DNA of 64,000 nucleotides from Nymphalis io (lineage: Eukaryota > Arthropoda > Insecta > Lepidoptera > Nymphalidae): assembly GCF_905147045.1 (NCBI RefSeq), contig NC_065896.1, positions 2,691,001 to 2,755,000 on the forward strand, read 5' to 3'. Below are positions 11,901-25,600 of the stretch, in pieces; position 1 is the stretch's first letter; each line of letters starts with the position of its first letter. The notes under the pieces are model-generated. The model saw only the letters and a list, made by a program, of their open reading frames with translations. It was not told the origin of the DNA and did no database searches. Position numbers and translations under genes: made by a program.

Positions 11901-12680
11901 AACTCTCCATTTTAAGACAACACTGTGGGTACCATTCTTTACAACTTTTAAGTCAATAGGTGGATCTGGCTTGACAATCGAGTAGTGATCTATGGTGAAA
12001 TTTTGTTTGTTACATCCAAATACATTACAAGCTATCAGATGAAAGAACTGTTCCTCTTCTTGTTGCCTGTACCTAGGCTGACTACTTGTATTCCACAGAC
12101 AGTATCTGATAAATGTATTCTCAACTTTTTCGGCAATACATGGTGACTTTACAAAATTTCCATTAACAGAAAAGGTTACAGAATAATTTATATTACTATA
12201 GGACTCAGGACTAGTCCATGAACAATTTAATATATCAAGGTTCTTAGACAAACAGTTAAAGTCCGTAACATCAGCTGGAGGACTTTCAACAAGCACTCGA
12301 GCAACACATATTTTTCCCGCCTTATTATTTCTACAGTAGTAAGAATTTACTTGCTTTTCTGGCTTTTTGATGTACAATCTTCTTGTTGTACTGTTTACGA
12401 TCTCAGATTCGAGGTGTTTACCAGCAAGTGAAAATTCTATATCATTAGACGAATAATTCTCTGCAATGCAAAAAATTTCTAATGGACTACCGTACGGGAC
12501 AGGTATGTCACCCTGAGGATACACTGCAACTGTAATATCTACACCAAGACATTTTGAGAATATGCACGGTAAACTTATGAAACACTTTATTAGTATACAC
12601 CAAATCCATGATCGAAACTGCGGTCCGTTCCTGGAACCACTACTACACTTCGTTCTTTTACGTGAATCTAAATCTGCCAT
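8907..12680 (-). CDS. dome: Domeless, JAK/STAT cytokine receptor
   Basis: Single-exon ORF of 1,257 codons from the chosen ATG (MADLDSRKRTK). An in-frame upstream Met at 12,773 exists, but the chosen start puts a hydrophobic signal-like segment (WCILIKCFISLPCIF) close to the N terminus. The extracellular part has a cytokine-receptor module with paired cysteines (FNCLSKNLDILNCSW) followed by several fibronectin-III repeats with many N-glycosylation sequons. PWSEPS, a WSxWS-like remnant, lies just outside the single transmembrane helix at about residues 875-898 (LTMILIFMAIFALIGIVYGSI), which is followed by a basic stop-transfer KLYKKYRK. The cytoplasmic tail repeats SGYV/TGYV and YVQS/YIQL motifs that could be JAK/STAT phosphotyrosine docking sites. 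The family binds Unpaired-type cytokines in insects. It is divergent with TMEM94. Confidence 0.9.
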   Translation of the reverse strand: MADLDSRKRTKCSSGSRNGPQFRSWIWCILIKCFISLPCIFSKCLGVDITVAVYPQGDIPVPYGSPLEIFCIAENYSSNDIEFSLAGKHLESEIVNSTTRRLYIKKPEKQVNSYYCRNNKAGKICVARVLVESPPADVTDFNCLSKNLDILNCSWTSPESYSNINYSVTFSVNGNFVKSPCIAEKVENTFIRYCLWNTSSQPRYRQQEEEQFFHLIACNVFGCNKQNFTIDHYSIVKPDPPIDLKVVKNGTHSVVLKWRVPNNIVDLLTCGVDHIIEYQIAKIDNTTQFHRVDASYLPPKNKTYRFQLTNLPYAHMQYEVRVYIKSKKAVKREFWSEFEYAVFYTASERPKRSPDMIAGAFDQATYYNNRVIYVYWKQLEEYEEAGANFTYKVLVSQGNKTETVFPEKNKSLSYVILNASLDALDVTVWSFNMNGSSPNSSHLYIPQEKDTHYLKLTSFTKLAYENGTYELSWVGIKNIDNYTLFWCQHNTTKICAGRMDFAVLNPKKNNHVIDLPREYRYQFAISANNGTKTSGMVWAKCDISKDGFVMYGFPVHLNYDVPGKSYVTLRWVMDCALQDGIITGYNISYCPIVQTSSYCDKSVENKYIFIPNPKQMDVTIKNLLPFRTYQFTFALKTIYGQKNIENATAVITTSEDTPTNPINVEILDVRNNSLTISWDPPIQRNGNIGKYVIYNYNKEFYVDKVSETDTSRREVTLTGLQGYTNYSLTVQACNVPIGLCSKIRYNDAIFVRTRIGSPSRLKAPTVKNNPDKLTWEAPDNPGGTVDQYQIRRVIDDLEPEIINTTYLEFSLTHCEGVVSTETYEVRAVNFDYDLYHGVLSDGNVTLPVRDKNESYNEYPGPWSEPSTVACRSRDGLTMILIFMAIFALIGIVYGSIKLYKKYRKMEDIKPVLPNGLGIPEKDISKYTFGGWNPTNKEEKPSSDEMLLLPNTKTTVSLPDSKQKDENCGVSDQTDSTVLSDSSRGPDDRQVSTSDDGSNSSFHIEPEPIKANEDATNEIPEGDSSTIDAESSRENSPYFGDKTFKKNSITGFVQPVVNSATGYVQSAPAPIKGPLTKSTPTPASTSYVMAGLPPPIFTTSTPSQVPNPPAPSSGYVLPEEVQARSMLNFSKLGSAPPKLIGPESLPTMPTLPPPAKHCADNSYIQLQSLDSLPSLKTTVRNPVPLKPSASSGYVSPEDVVINKHLNNMLSAGQLAEEPAILDPTMSPDAYCRFSWSTDPANDNLHTLLAESPTRTTKN

Positions 12681-13608
12681 AACTGAGTATTGTCCGAAAC
12701 GCCTCTTGTCTATCACATTCCGATTTATAACATTAAACGTTTCTCTAAGCAAGTAGCGAAAAAAGATAAACACATTTCTTGTTTTATATTTTTATCACGA
12801 GAAGTCAATGGCGTACTGTCCACCCGAAACGTTGACACAAGGTTGACTAAGTTCGAGCTAACAACATCACTTTTATTTATCATTTAAACTGATCAGGTTG
12901 CTTCAAGTGATTTTATAATTCTAAACTTAGCGCATCGAGACTTGAAACCTCGAGAATGCATGTAAATTTAATACGCCTTGCTACTTACATAAAATAGAAA
13001 GAAAAACTTTGAAGTATTTCTGAGTAACGCCAACTTCACTCCAATGTCGATAGACATTAATCAATAAACAAGGAAATATTGCCAGGCCTCAAGAGAAATA
13101 ATTACTAATTTTATCTAAATTAAAAACGTATTATAATATTATAAAAACACAAAAAAATATATTTATTGCAAGTACATTTAGATGTACGAAATAAAATTTC
13201 ATTCAAAAACTTAAATGTGACATTATCACATTCCTGGACGAAAGTTGAATTTTTGTGTCAAAATGACATTTTAGTTACGAAACATTCGAAACATCAACAC
13301 AGGACTGGAAATTTGTACATATTGATAAAATTATTGTTTTTTTCACTAATTTATCAAATAATTAAATAATTACAGATTCATTAAATATTTAAGTAAAAAA
13401 AATATTGACTAACTTTGTAACCATATGTTGATAAAATGATAGAAAGAATAGTTGTTACGGAATTGATGAAATCGTACTAATATTTGGAACGCACTTTTGA
13501 AATAATTGAAAGCTTTGTTTCACTATTTTAGGATTTTACATAATTCCATTTTTTCTATGTAGACTAATTATCTCGAGTAAATATGTACATATTTTATTTA
13601 TAAATATA
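12681..13608. promoter_or_regulatory. Divergent promoter region dome / TMEM94
   Basis: This 0.93-kb AT-rich stretch lies between the two start codons and should contain both promoters and 5' UTRs. No TATA-type motif, known binding site or coding exon could be assigned. In-frame codons continue upstream of the chosen dome start to a Met at 12,773. Confidence 0.5.
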
Positions 13609-16600
13609 ATGGATGAAAACAGCAAACAAAATCTGGGATACTCAACTAAAACAGCTCTTATAAAATTACGCGATGACATTCGAACCGTTATTGAAGAACA
13701 TAAACAGAAAAATCGCATGGGGTATATATTTGTATTAAACCATTTCTTATATATGTCTAATTCCTTTATATTTTCTTAAATAAAGCACTTTCAGTTTGCA
13801 AATGTTCATAGTGCCGAATATCAGATTTTTGAAAAGGTTTAAGATAAAAATAAAACCTTTTATTTCAGATTTGGAATTGTGCGTAACATTATATCATTTT
13901 CATCTGAGAAAGTTTTGTTATCAGGAATTGCATATACTGTCACAATAATTAATATAATTTGCCTAATATTGACATATCTATTTGGTGAAACTTTATTGGC
14001 CGAAGGGTACTTATTATGGGAAGCATTATTTTTATTTATTTTACTTGCTATTAATTTCTTAATAGCTTTTAATGAAGAATACATATACAACAACGAAATA
14101 CCTCATCGAGTTAAGAAAGTATTGGGTATGTGAAAATAATTTCTATCTTATTTTTACATCAAAATCATTTATTCCAACACATAATTATTTCATAAGTTCT
14201 TCTAATTCATGTAAATGGTGTCATTGTTGGTTTATCACATTTTTTGCACAGAAACTCTTGATGAAGCTATTGAAAAGTGCCTATGGAGGGAAAATCATTA
14301 CCCACACTTATGTGCACCGTTTTCTCCATGTGTAATACTGCAGTGGACTTATAGGGATGGTATGTATAAATTGTATAAATGGATATTTTATAATACTTTC
14401 TTATTATTTCTCCTGAGCTTAACTGAAAGTTATTGCATGGAATAATAAGACCGCCTTAGTACACTACATTGTATTTATGATAATGTTCTTAGTTACTCAA
14501 AGAAAACCTGAGCAAAAATGTTGTATTAGTGTTTTTCTTGCTTTCAATTTAAGGTGTTGTTGTTAATCTGCCCTGGGCCCTTCTGGTGGAAGGTGATACT
14601 GTTGTCCTCAGGCCAGGACAGGAGGCTCCAGGGCACTGTAAAGGCTTACAGCCTGATGATCCAGAACTTTTTTTTGGACAAATTTTTTTATCAGGATCAC
14701 AGGTATTCAATTATTTTTGTTTGATATAATTTAATTTTCTAGCTTTGTTATTAAAAGATTTTTAAAAGTTAAATAACTTAATAAAAATTATGTTAAATAA
14801 TTTTTTATATATATTTTTCCTGTAAGATCTGAATTCATGATTGTTTTGATTAAAATTTTTCTTTTGCTAGGCAAAAGACCACTTCAGTATGCCACGAGTC
14901 CGTGCACCACATCTCAACAAAGCATACAAGATGTGTGAAACACCCTTTTTAAAAAATCTAAAATTAGCCTTGGAACAAGCTTCCACTAGGCCGGTAACAG
15001 TGTTTGAAAAACAGAGATATTTGGTGAGTCAAGACTTGTTGCCTGTTCTATGTGCCTGTTATTTTCAAGTCATTAAAATTGCACACTCTTGTAATTGTAA
15101 GAACCATAGAATCACAATTCATGTAATGAAAACTAAATAAACTTCTGTGTGGCTTTTAAACTGTGTGCTTTTATCGAACTTAGTAAATGCATTCCTAAAA
15201 AAATAACTTGCTTTTAATGCACTGCGCGTTAATCGTGCGTGAGCTTGCTCTGTGCTGTGATTGGCCATATGTAACTTTGCCTTTTAAGCAAATACTCACA
15301 TTAAACATTTAGAAATTTCATTATTCTCTGTTACAGTGCACAGTAAAAATTTTAGAAGGCATAGTATTACCACTCGTAATATTGTTAATGGTGGTGACTA
15401 GTTTGATACGTTACTTATACCACTTGCCCGGAGTGACGCACTGGACTGAAGTATACTTTCTACAGATCATTGCCGCCTCACTGCCCTTATTGCAAATTGT
15501 TTTTCCCATTGCTTGGGTAACACTCAACTGCTATGGATTAGCTAGGTGAGAGAATATGTGGACAATTTGAGTAGTTTTTGGGTTTATTCATCACAGAAAT
15601 CAAAATTATAGTGACAAATATTTTTCCTAGATTTAAACTATTATCAGAGACAGGACAGAAGTATATTCGTCCAAAATCATGTTCTATATCAGAAGATGCA
15701 AGCGATCCATTAATACAAGCACTCAGTGAGTCTAATCTCAAACCGCAAGCATTGAGAACTTTAGGAAAGACTTTCTGGAACATTCTTATTGGAAGAGAAG
15801 ATATGGTGACTAGAACTGCCAACATTGTTCATGTATTGGGCTCATTATCGGTGAGTTTATTTAGTATGTAACATTTGAATTAAATATGACAATTAACAAA
15901 AATATCTTGTATACATATAGCTTGCTAGTAATATTCTTATGGATATTTGTATATAAATAAATAATCTTTATTTTCAAGGCTCTTTGTTGTGTGGATAAGA
16001 AAGGTATACTGTCATGGCCGAATCCAACAGCAGAAAAAGTATTCTTCTTAAGAAACTCGAGTCCCTTGTCCCACAACTCGAGTAAGACAAGCCTCAACGG
16101 GTCCATGGGACACCAGAGCCAGACGAATTTAAACCAAGATGGTGATGTTAAACAGAACCCTGAACCATCCACAATTGTTGAAGTATAAAAATTTCTTTCT
16201 TTTACACATAACTCAATATGTACTTAACATGTAGAGTTCAAAATAACTTATAATTAGTTACTTTACAATAAAATTATTTATTAAATGAAATACATTATTT
16301 ATTTAAACTTGCTTAAGTCGAGGATATTTTAACAAAATTCTTCACAAAATATTTTATTTCTATAAAACATTCTTTTTCATAACCAAGCATGCACCAAATA
16401 AAGTGTTCGTACTCGTAATCGAATGCTGCGAACGTAAGTACCGATTAACCTTGAGAGGATCCTCGCCGACAGGTGCTGGACCTGACGCACGACCAGAACG
16501 CGCCGTTCCGCGTGGAGTTCGACGAGCAGCGCTGGCGCACCCACCTGGCGCGCCTCAAGCCGCTGGGCCTGGCCGCGCTGCTCAACACGTGCGCGCGCGC

Positions 16601-19600
16601 GCCGCGACACACGTACGCGCACTTCTGCGCGCACCTCACGTGCGAGGCGCACCACAGGTCAAACCCACTTACTCCTCTTAATATTTCCATCTATTATTGT
16701 TCGCACGGTGACTCACCTGCGAGGCGCTCTACAGATTACACATACTCTTCGCACGGAGACACCTACGTGTCGTGTCTACGTATCTCTTCGCACAAAGACG
16801 CATTATTTACTCATACGCATTTAGATTTCTCTTATCGTAATTAAATGGGAAATTATCTTTATTCCGTGTATAGATTTAGATTCGAATATAATTATTGATG
16901 GTTAGCGAATCCTTTTAAAGAAATACGTTCTATTTATTTCAGTGAGGACCTCGTTCCCGTGACGAACAGACGCTGTCTGTGCGAGCTAGCCAAGCAGATC
17001 GGTTTTACGGATGCGGTCGCAGAGTCTTATGACGTACAAGAATGCTTAGCCGTTTTTCGACACCTGGTAAGTATAGCTTTGTTAATTTTAATAACACTTT
17101 AATAATCAAACTTTATATAAATTAAAGCGAAGTTATAATATTTTATTCAGGATTCAAAAATCTTTTTTTTGGTTGCCATTGCATATTTGGACCAAAATGA
17201 AGTCCTTTACTTATATATAACAGTTCTCTGCTTTCGATTATGTTACGGTTTATGGTTCGTTCGGTAAAATTAAAAAGGAGAAATAGTTATCGATGTACAT
17301 TTTCAAAATATAAAACAATATTTGTTTTCGTTTCAGCAAGCAGATACAATTCGGCGGGAGACACGGTTCGTCCGGTCGCTACACCTGAGCACGCGCGTGA
17401 AAGTTCCTCTGCCACATATGTTGGCTGTCATCGTGAAAGATCAATCCAATCAACTGCAGATGCTCACACAGGTATGCTTTTATTTATAAACCATATTAGA
17501 AAATTTATTAGATTCTATATTTTTTCTTATAATTCTTGCCTTGGTTTACTCGTTTGATTTTTTGACTTCATGAGTTCATGGAATCGAAACTTGTATCGAG
17601 AACAATATAAGTTATTAATATTTTCTGTAAAGAAATTCTTACAACCAGCTCGGATATATAGATCTTGTTTCCTGGACCTCGGTGCGCCAAAAACCGTCGG
17701 TTCCGTTCCTAGTTTCTAGGGCTGTGTCGGATTGCCACTAGACCAACGAGGAAGTCAAACGTCTACTACTACGTCTTAGATTAAATATTTATTTATGAAA
17801 CGTAAAAAATATCATGCGAGAGGTCTAATGATCCTTTATATCCATTAAAATATGAACCGTTGAATTCCTAGTAATCCTCTCTAAGATTTGCGCACAAAAA
17901 AGCTCCTAATGCGAGTGCTAAAATAGGTAATTTCCGCGCGTTTTATATTTAGCGGCGTTTTTGTTACATTCAGGGAACCGCTGATATAATCCTGGACTCG
18001 TGCGTGGACTACTGGAACGGACGAGACCTAACACCGATCTCGCCGTCCGATCGCAAGAAGATCATCGATTTCTACCAACGGAACTCGCTAACGGCCTACT
18101 GCACAGCCTTCGCCTACAAGTAGGTAGCGGGAGCCGTAGAGCTGTAGAGCAGTGCCGTGAGCCACTAACGCCGCCCCCCGCAGGCCGCTGACGCGCGGCG
18201 TGTCCCCGGCGCTGGCGCGGCAGTACCTCGAGCTGCCGGCCGACAGCCGCGCGCTGTTCGCGCACGCGCAGCGCGCCTCCGCGCCGCACTGGGCCGACGC
18301 CGCCGCGCTGCACTTCCACTCCACCGGTCTCTGGCTCTTTCCTTTACTACTTTTATATCTTCCGAGAACGATTTGGGTACCGTGCGTTGTGACTGAATTT
18401 TATATACTCTACGACTTTTGTGTTAAATGCAAATATCACTTAAATATCTTTAAATATTATCTTATTTAAAGATATTTACGAAAAACTGAATTATGGGACT
18501 TCGACCTTGAATATCTCGAGAGGTAGACCCGAGAATTAAGGAGACTTTTGAGAAAAATCTTAGAATAATGAAACGAAGGCTTATACAAATTTTCAGCGTT
18601 AGTGTCTTTTATTCCGAGGTGAAATTATAAGACTGGGCTAATATGCGATCCACAGATTCGTTGCTGTTTAATGAAGTCACGGACGACGACGTCAGCGACG
18701 CCGAAGGATATTTCGACATGCAATGTAATCAGGTAAATTTGATAATTTGACTTGAAGAGTTTGACTTGAAGAGAAGAATTTGATTTGAAGAGTGAGTGGT
18801 CGGTCGAGGCACATATCAAGGTCGTTGTAATTTCGCTCATATGTAACAATTTAAAATTAAATAAAAATATTGTATTATTAAATTTGTATCACAGTAACAG
18901 CCTGTTTATGTCCCACTGCTGGGCTAAATCCTCCTCTCTCTTTTGAGGAGAAGGTTTGGAGCTTATTCCACCACGCTGCTCCAATGCGGGTTGGTAGAAT
19001 ACACATGTGGCATAATTTCAATGAATTTAGACACATGCAGGTTTCCTCACGATGTTTTCCTTCGCCGTCAAGCACGAGATGAATTATAAACACAAATTAA
19101 ATTAAGCCCATGAAAATTCAGTGGTGCTTGCCCGGGTTTGAACCCACGTTCATCGGTTAAGATTCACGCGTTCTTACCACTGGGCCATCTCGACTTTTCA
19201 TCAAAATGTCATCACAGTGTTAATATCTTAAACGCAAATGTTCCAATTCAAGCACCTAGTTATTAGGCTACTAGGCCATCTCGGCTTGTCATATTGTATT
19301 AATACGAGCATATTTTCTCCCGTACACGCGTTTTCGTCTATTCAATAAATTCAACTATAATTATTCATAGTACCGAACTGCATGTTTGTACATATTGTTT
19401 GGTGAGAATTAACACAAAATGTTAACATCTTCCTATTTGGACGCCTGTCGTGATCTGGTTAAATAATGGCTGGCGTGGTGGCTAAATAATCCCTATCAGC
19501 GTATTCGGTTGTGTTTTCATATCATGTATACGAGACGTTTTAATATACTCGTATTTTTTTTTATAGGATAGTAAAGTGGACGAGCATATGGGCCACCTGA

Positions 19601-22600
19601 TGGAAGTGGTCACCAACGCCCATAGACATTGGCATTGTAAGAAATGTTAACCATCGCTTACGTCACCAATGCGCAACCAACCTTGGGAACTAAGATGTTA
19701 TGTCCCTTGTGCCTGTAATTACTCACTCACTCACCTTTCAAACCGGAACACAACAATATCAAGTACTGCTGTTTTGCGGTTCTTCTACCACCAGTATCTA
19801 TCTTGACTATGGTGTAACAGTACCGCCTTATTTGTTTTACATATTCAAGGACGAGCATCAAATACATAATATCCCCTATTACGGTCAGTTCAAACCACGA
19901 AGTCGCGCCCCACTGTTTATTGGGGAGAAAGCGCGGGTTGCGGGGACTTCATACCCAGCTTTTAGTCTTGAGAGCTGAATGTTCTATTGCTACATAATTA
20001 CTTAAATTTTACATTTTTACTGTATCGATTGGGAAAAAGAGTGGGGCGCGGCAACGTGGATTAAACTATCTATAATATGGCCCTCGATTAACCAGACATG
20101 TTGTATAACTCAATACTCAAATAGTAATGACAACGACTGAACAGGTATTTATAGGTATGGTGACGATGCAGTACCAGGCGCAGAGCGACATGGTGGAACT
20201 TATAGAGCGTTTAGAGCGCTCCTGCATCCGCTTCGTGCATTTCAGCAAGGAGAACGAGCTGCGCTCACGCGTCTTCAGCGAGAAGATGGGCCTCGAGTCC
20301 GGCTGGAACTGTCACATATCGCTCATGAGTGAAAACCACCACAGGTAAGCTAAGACTTTATGGAGGGAGCGTGAGGACCGTATACAGAGACGACCAATTA
20401 TTGTATAACTCATATTGACCGGAACTGGGTACCCTAGATAAATAACAAAAATGACGTCATTTCTCTTAACGTTTACGTGATTTTAAAGATGCATTTACTG
20501 GTGGTAGGGCTTTGTGCAAGCTCGTCTGGGTAGGTACCACCCACTCATCAGATATTCTACCGCAAAACAGCAATACTTGATATTGTTGTGTTCCGGTTTG
20601 AAGGGTGAGTGAGCCAGTGTAATTACAGGCACAAGGGACATAAAATCTTAGTTCCCAAGGTTGGTGGCGCATTGGCTATAAGCGATGGTTGACATTTCTT
20701 ACAATGCCAATGTCTAAGGGCGTTTGGTGACCACTTACCATCAGGTGGCCCATATGCTCGTCCACCTTCCTATTCTATAAAAAAACAAAAAAATGATTTT
20801 ACCAAAAAGGCAAATTTTATTTTGGGTCTTAAGCATTTCGGATTGACTAAATTATATGTATATGACCAAATTGAATTTGTCTTTTTAGAAAGGGCCTTCC
20901 GTATTTCATCAGCTATAAGATAATCCTCGAAACTGTTTAAGACCTGCCATAGTACGCAGTGCCGGCAATAGTCGTAATTAAAGCATGTTTTATACAAAGA
21001 ATGAGATATTTGTAGGCTGAAAAAAAAGTTCACTTCGTAAACTATGAATATTTTAATAGATAGGAATACAGACTAGATGTCTAATTATATTAGGCAGCAA
21101 ATAGTCTAAAGACAACTTATTCTTCTTTAATATAAGTAAAATATTTTTAACAATTTCCGTACACCGATATTAGTAGGATTAAAACGTTTCGCTAAATATT
21201 TATGTGTTACATTATTTTGTCGGTATGTATGTGTATTTAAAACTTTAATACATAAACTTTATAGCAGTTAACTGATATTAGCTTTATAAACATATTTATT
21301 ATTAATAGGATAGGTACAAATCGTAAAAGTAACAATTGGAAATTTAGATATTCTTACAAAATAATGGCACTAACAACTGGCAACATTCATTAGTGGCGAT
21401 TAAAAATAATACGTAAACAGGTACACCCGTCATTTTCATATAACACGACACATATTCTGACTCGCTTATTATTTTGAATTATAAATTTCTTTTTTAATAA
21501 CCTTCATAGTTTTCTGGATGTTGTTTTAATTTATTTTCTAATGAAATATGTGTTCATATATCACATGCTTATTTAAATTAAAATAGAATAAAAAAAATAA
21601 TGTCATTATTCATGTTGAAATATGTTTAAAAAAAAAGTGTCATTGTAAAAAAAAATCTCACATTGCATCTCCATATCATCTGCTACGACTTTTTTATTCG
21701 GTCTCTTCTTAACCAACCTGACATGATCGTGTAATAAATAAATGTAATTTATAAAAAAAAACTGTATTTTCAGGAAGTGTCGTTCCGTCATTTTTGTCCC
21801 TCTGCATGGTCTATTATTGTTTTCTACAACACATTAGATGTACCAATCCCTAAAATGTATGAACAATCCTAGAATATTTTGGTAGCTTCTTACTGATAGA
21901 TAAAAAAAAACTTTTGTTTTTAATATATATGTGCAAACTTTAAGAAGCTTTTGATTTGCAAATTTTATAATTGTTCAGATAAAGCTGTCTTTCGTTGTCA
22001 ATTGGATTCTGATTTTTTTTATAATTTTGTATATATTTATCTCGACGTCTTGGTTCTATATGTAACAGAGGGAAATACATACGTTAAGAATAATTTACAT
22101 TATCGCTCTTAATTATAAAAATTGTAATTTACGATAACCCTAAATTTTATATAAAATATTAATTTTTATATAATTTTATTCAAAACGACAATTTATTTAC
22201 TGCTTGAAAGTGTTATTCGCGGTTTTGTACATTTTATTTTGTTCTTAAAACTTAGCAAAAAAAAAAAAGTAACATGAAGCAATAACGAGGACTTTAAAGC
22301 GGTCACAATGGCATTATTGTTCCATGTTATTATTACTTAACTATATTAATTATTTTTCTCATACCTTTTGTCAAAACTGAAATAATGGTCAACAATTTTG
22401 AGTGTGCGGTGAGAGTGAGTGAGACAGTATTGTCGACAGCAAGCCGGTTTCGCCGCTGTCATCTCAGACTCTGCGAGGCCGCCATAACACCGCCTCGCAA
22501 CTCACTAGGCCCGATACGGGCGACGCCTTTACTTTTGGGTTCGTCCATATCTCTCGCGCTTCACTAAATAGCTCGCTTATTTACTTTGATTGACATTTTG

Positions 22601-25600
22601 TTTTTTAAACGACCTCGTAGTTTACGTTTACTGCGATCAATAAACACGTTAAAACTCTAAATACATTTCTTACCGGTATAGGGTAGGTATATTTAGATTT
22701 TATACTCAAGCCATTATGGGTATATATAAATGATATTAACGAGGCTGAATCGAAAAGTGCGTTTATTATACCTACTCTTGACTCAAGTAAAGTCGTTAAG
22801 AGTTAAAATCACAGAAATATATGGAGAGAAGTGAGATAAAAATTTTAATTAATTAATAAAGTATTTGTGTCGGTGTTGTAATTTAAGTAAATATTTTTTT
22901 AGTAGTTTATAGAGATTTATGTTCTTATTGTCGCTGACAAGATTGCTGATTTAAAAAAAGTATAATCATTTTATGTTTTGATATTGATTATACGAGCTTT
23001 TTGATTCCCTCTTATACGCTATATCATTTTTTCAGTGACTTGACTCTTTTTAAAATTGGTTGATTCATTTGCGCTCCTAACAAATAAACCTTAGATTTAC
23101 ATATACCATATATTATGCACTACAAACAGTTCCTGATTAATTTATCCTTATTTATAATACAACACTAATCCACAACAATTTCGCCGACATTCGAAACGCA
23201 TTTTTCATAAATTATCGTATATTATTCAATATCTAACATCGAAGTCGTTACTCTTCTCGTGGTTGAAATGATTTATATATCTGCGTGTCTTTGAATTGTT
23301 ACTAGTGTTAAATTTGCACAAAAGTTCATTAAAAAAAGGTGAATATTTTGTATAATGAAAAAGTTAAAAATACATAAAACAAAATGTCAATTTAGGTGAG
23401 GAGAAACGAATGCATTTGTACATAGATGTAGTCAACAATATTTAAGAACTTGTTAAACGATTATGATAATACTTTTGCGTTGTTTTTATTTTAATTTAAA
23501 AAACTCCCCTAAACTTATCTTCGAAATCTAATATTTAGATTGAAACAAGACTAAACTAAATGTTCAAATGCATAAGTTATTTGTAGCTTCGTCTTAAAAA
23601 TGCCACTTCTTCAATATATATGTACAAAACATTATCTTATAATATTTAGTTTACGAGCTATAATGATTAGCATAACTATGTATTAGCTAAAATCAATTAT
23701 CAAGGAATTATTATATAAATGAGAAGTGGCATATACAAGATACTTATTAGCTTTGTCCTTAAATGTCGCTTAGCTTTTTGCGTATAATCGATTTATATTT
23801 TAATTTACATTTATGATCGGAAATTATAAATATCTTTACAAAAATAATAGATCGCCCTAACCCTGATAATGCATGAATCCATAAACGTTTCTTTTTATTT
23901 TATAATCTGTGTAATATTTTTAACACTGAACATCATATTCATTTCTAAATACTAACAACAGGTTTCTCGGTTATAACGCGATTATATACTTTCGTGTCTG
24001 TAGACGTATATATACTTATATACATGAATTAATTGCTTTTGGTACGAAGTAGAATTACCACAGAAGCACCTTGTATATATTAATACAGAACTTTTTCGTA
24101 TGTCGAAGAGTTTAAATTTGTAATAATTACATCAAAGTAGTAGATTTTTTAATAAATATTATTAAGTAATTCATTAAAGTTAAAATTTTATCGACGTTTC
24201 CACTAATGCAAATGTTCAGTGGCACCATATCATCGTCCAAGGCGCTGTCAATGTCCGCACCAGGAGCGATTAACGTTGAGCACAGTACTGTTAAGTTTGA
24301 TGATGAGACCAAGAAAACGAGGCATTCGATCACCACGCACAGCGGATTGAAGGTAATTTGAAGCTGAACGAATATTTAGAAAAAAAATAATCATTTTAGT
24401 ACATACTGAATTTATATAGCAAATGATCTTATTCCATATTTTTAGTACACCCTATTGCACTTGTCATAAATAACATAGGTTTGAAGATTACCCTGCAATT
24501 CTTAACGTTAACCTGAAAACTTAATGAACAAGAATTCCTTCCCATTGCAAACTTGCAGCAGCTGCAGCGCGACAGTATAACGACGAGCCAAGCTTCGACA
24601 GACTCGCTATTAGACGGAGCGGCCCCAGAACCTGGGGAATCCCCGCCTGACGCATGCCGTTCGCTATCCTGCCTCACGGACTCAACTGATCACTCCGCGC
24701 CGCTTAACTTCGACATGAGTAATCGGGTCTGTACATAAAGACAAGCGCACTCAGCAGAGCTTTTTTATATACCACACTTAACGATCACGATCACTTCCAT
24801 GTTCAATTAAAACACTTACCTTAGAACAATTCAAAAGTATACCGCCAGGATATTGACGGAAGTTCTAAGCTGAGGTATTTACAATAATAGCCCAAACGCT
24901 TCATTCTTTGCTTTATATCCTATGTGTACATAAATTCCAGTCATTATTAAATGTTCTATCCGAACTACATATGTATGTATAAACTACACACACACACACA
25001 CTTGGTGGTAAGTCTTTTTGTAAGCCCGTTTGGGTAGATATCTCTCTATTACTCATCTCATATTCTACCGCCAAACAGCATTACTTAGTATTGTTGTTTT
25101 CCGGTTGGAAAGGTGAGTGAGCCAGTGTAACTGCAAGGGACATAATATATTAGTTGCCAAGGTTGATGGCGCATTGGTAATGTGAATACTAGTTAATATT
25201 TTTTACGACGCGAATATCTATGGGTAGTGGCCATTTGCTATCAGGTGGCCTATCGGCTCTTCCGTCTAACTATATTAGAAAAAGAACATATTGTGACTTA
25301 AATGTCTTACCATATATATGTTCATCATTCGGTGCAAGGCGCTTCTTGCGCCGCATATAATATTTGGCAGACGATAACAACGGAACCCGTCCTGATTAAG
25401 GCATTCGCTCCTTCTTGGGAACGTATTCACTGGTGGATCGGTTCATCGCGGATGAGATGCTTAAATATTTGAACCTCTTGCGACATTTACGGGTTGAGAT
25501 GAAGTGGCTCATCAATATCAACATAATTATTTAAAAACCTATACCGAACCGAAACAGCCTGTGAATGTCCCACTGCTGGGCTAAAGGCCTCCTCTCCTCA

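Noticed and set aside
19700..19978. 92-codon plus ORF in TMEM94 intron 14
   Set aside because: Its first part is the antisense of repeat family B; the rest has no splice context and no match to TMEM94.
22385..22567. GC-richer ORF in TMEM94 intron 15
   Set aside because: It does not fit between the conserved exon 15 and exon 16 sequences and has no family match; it could be an old repeat.
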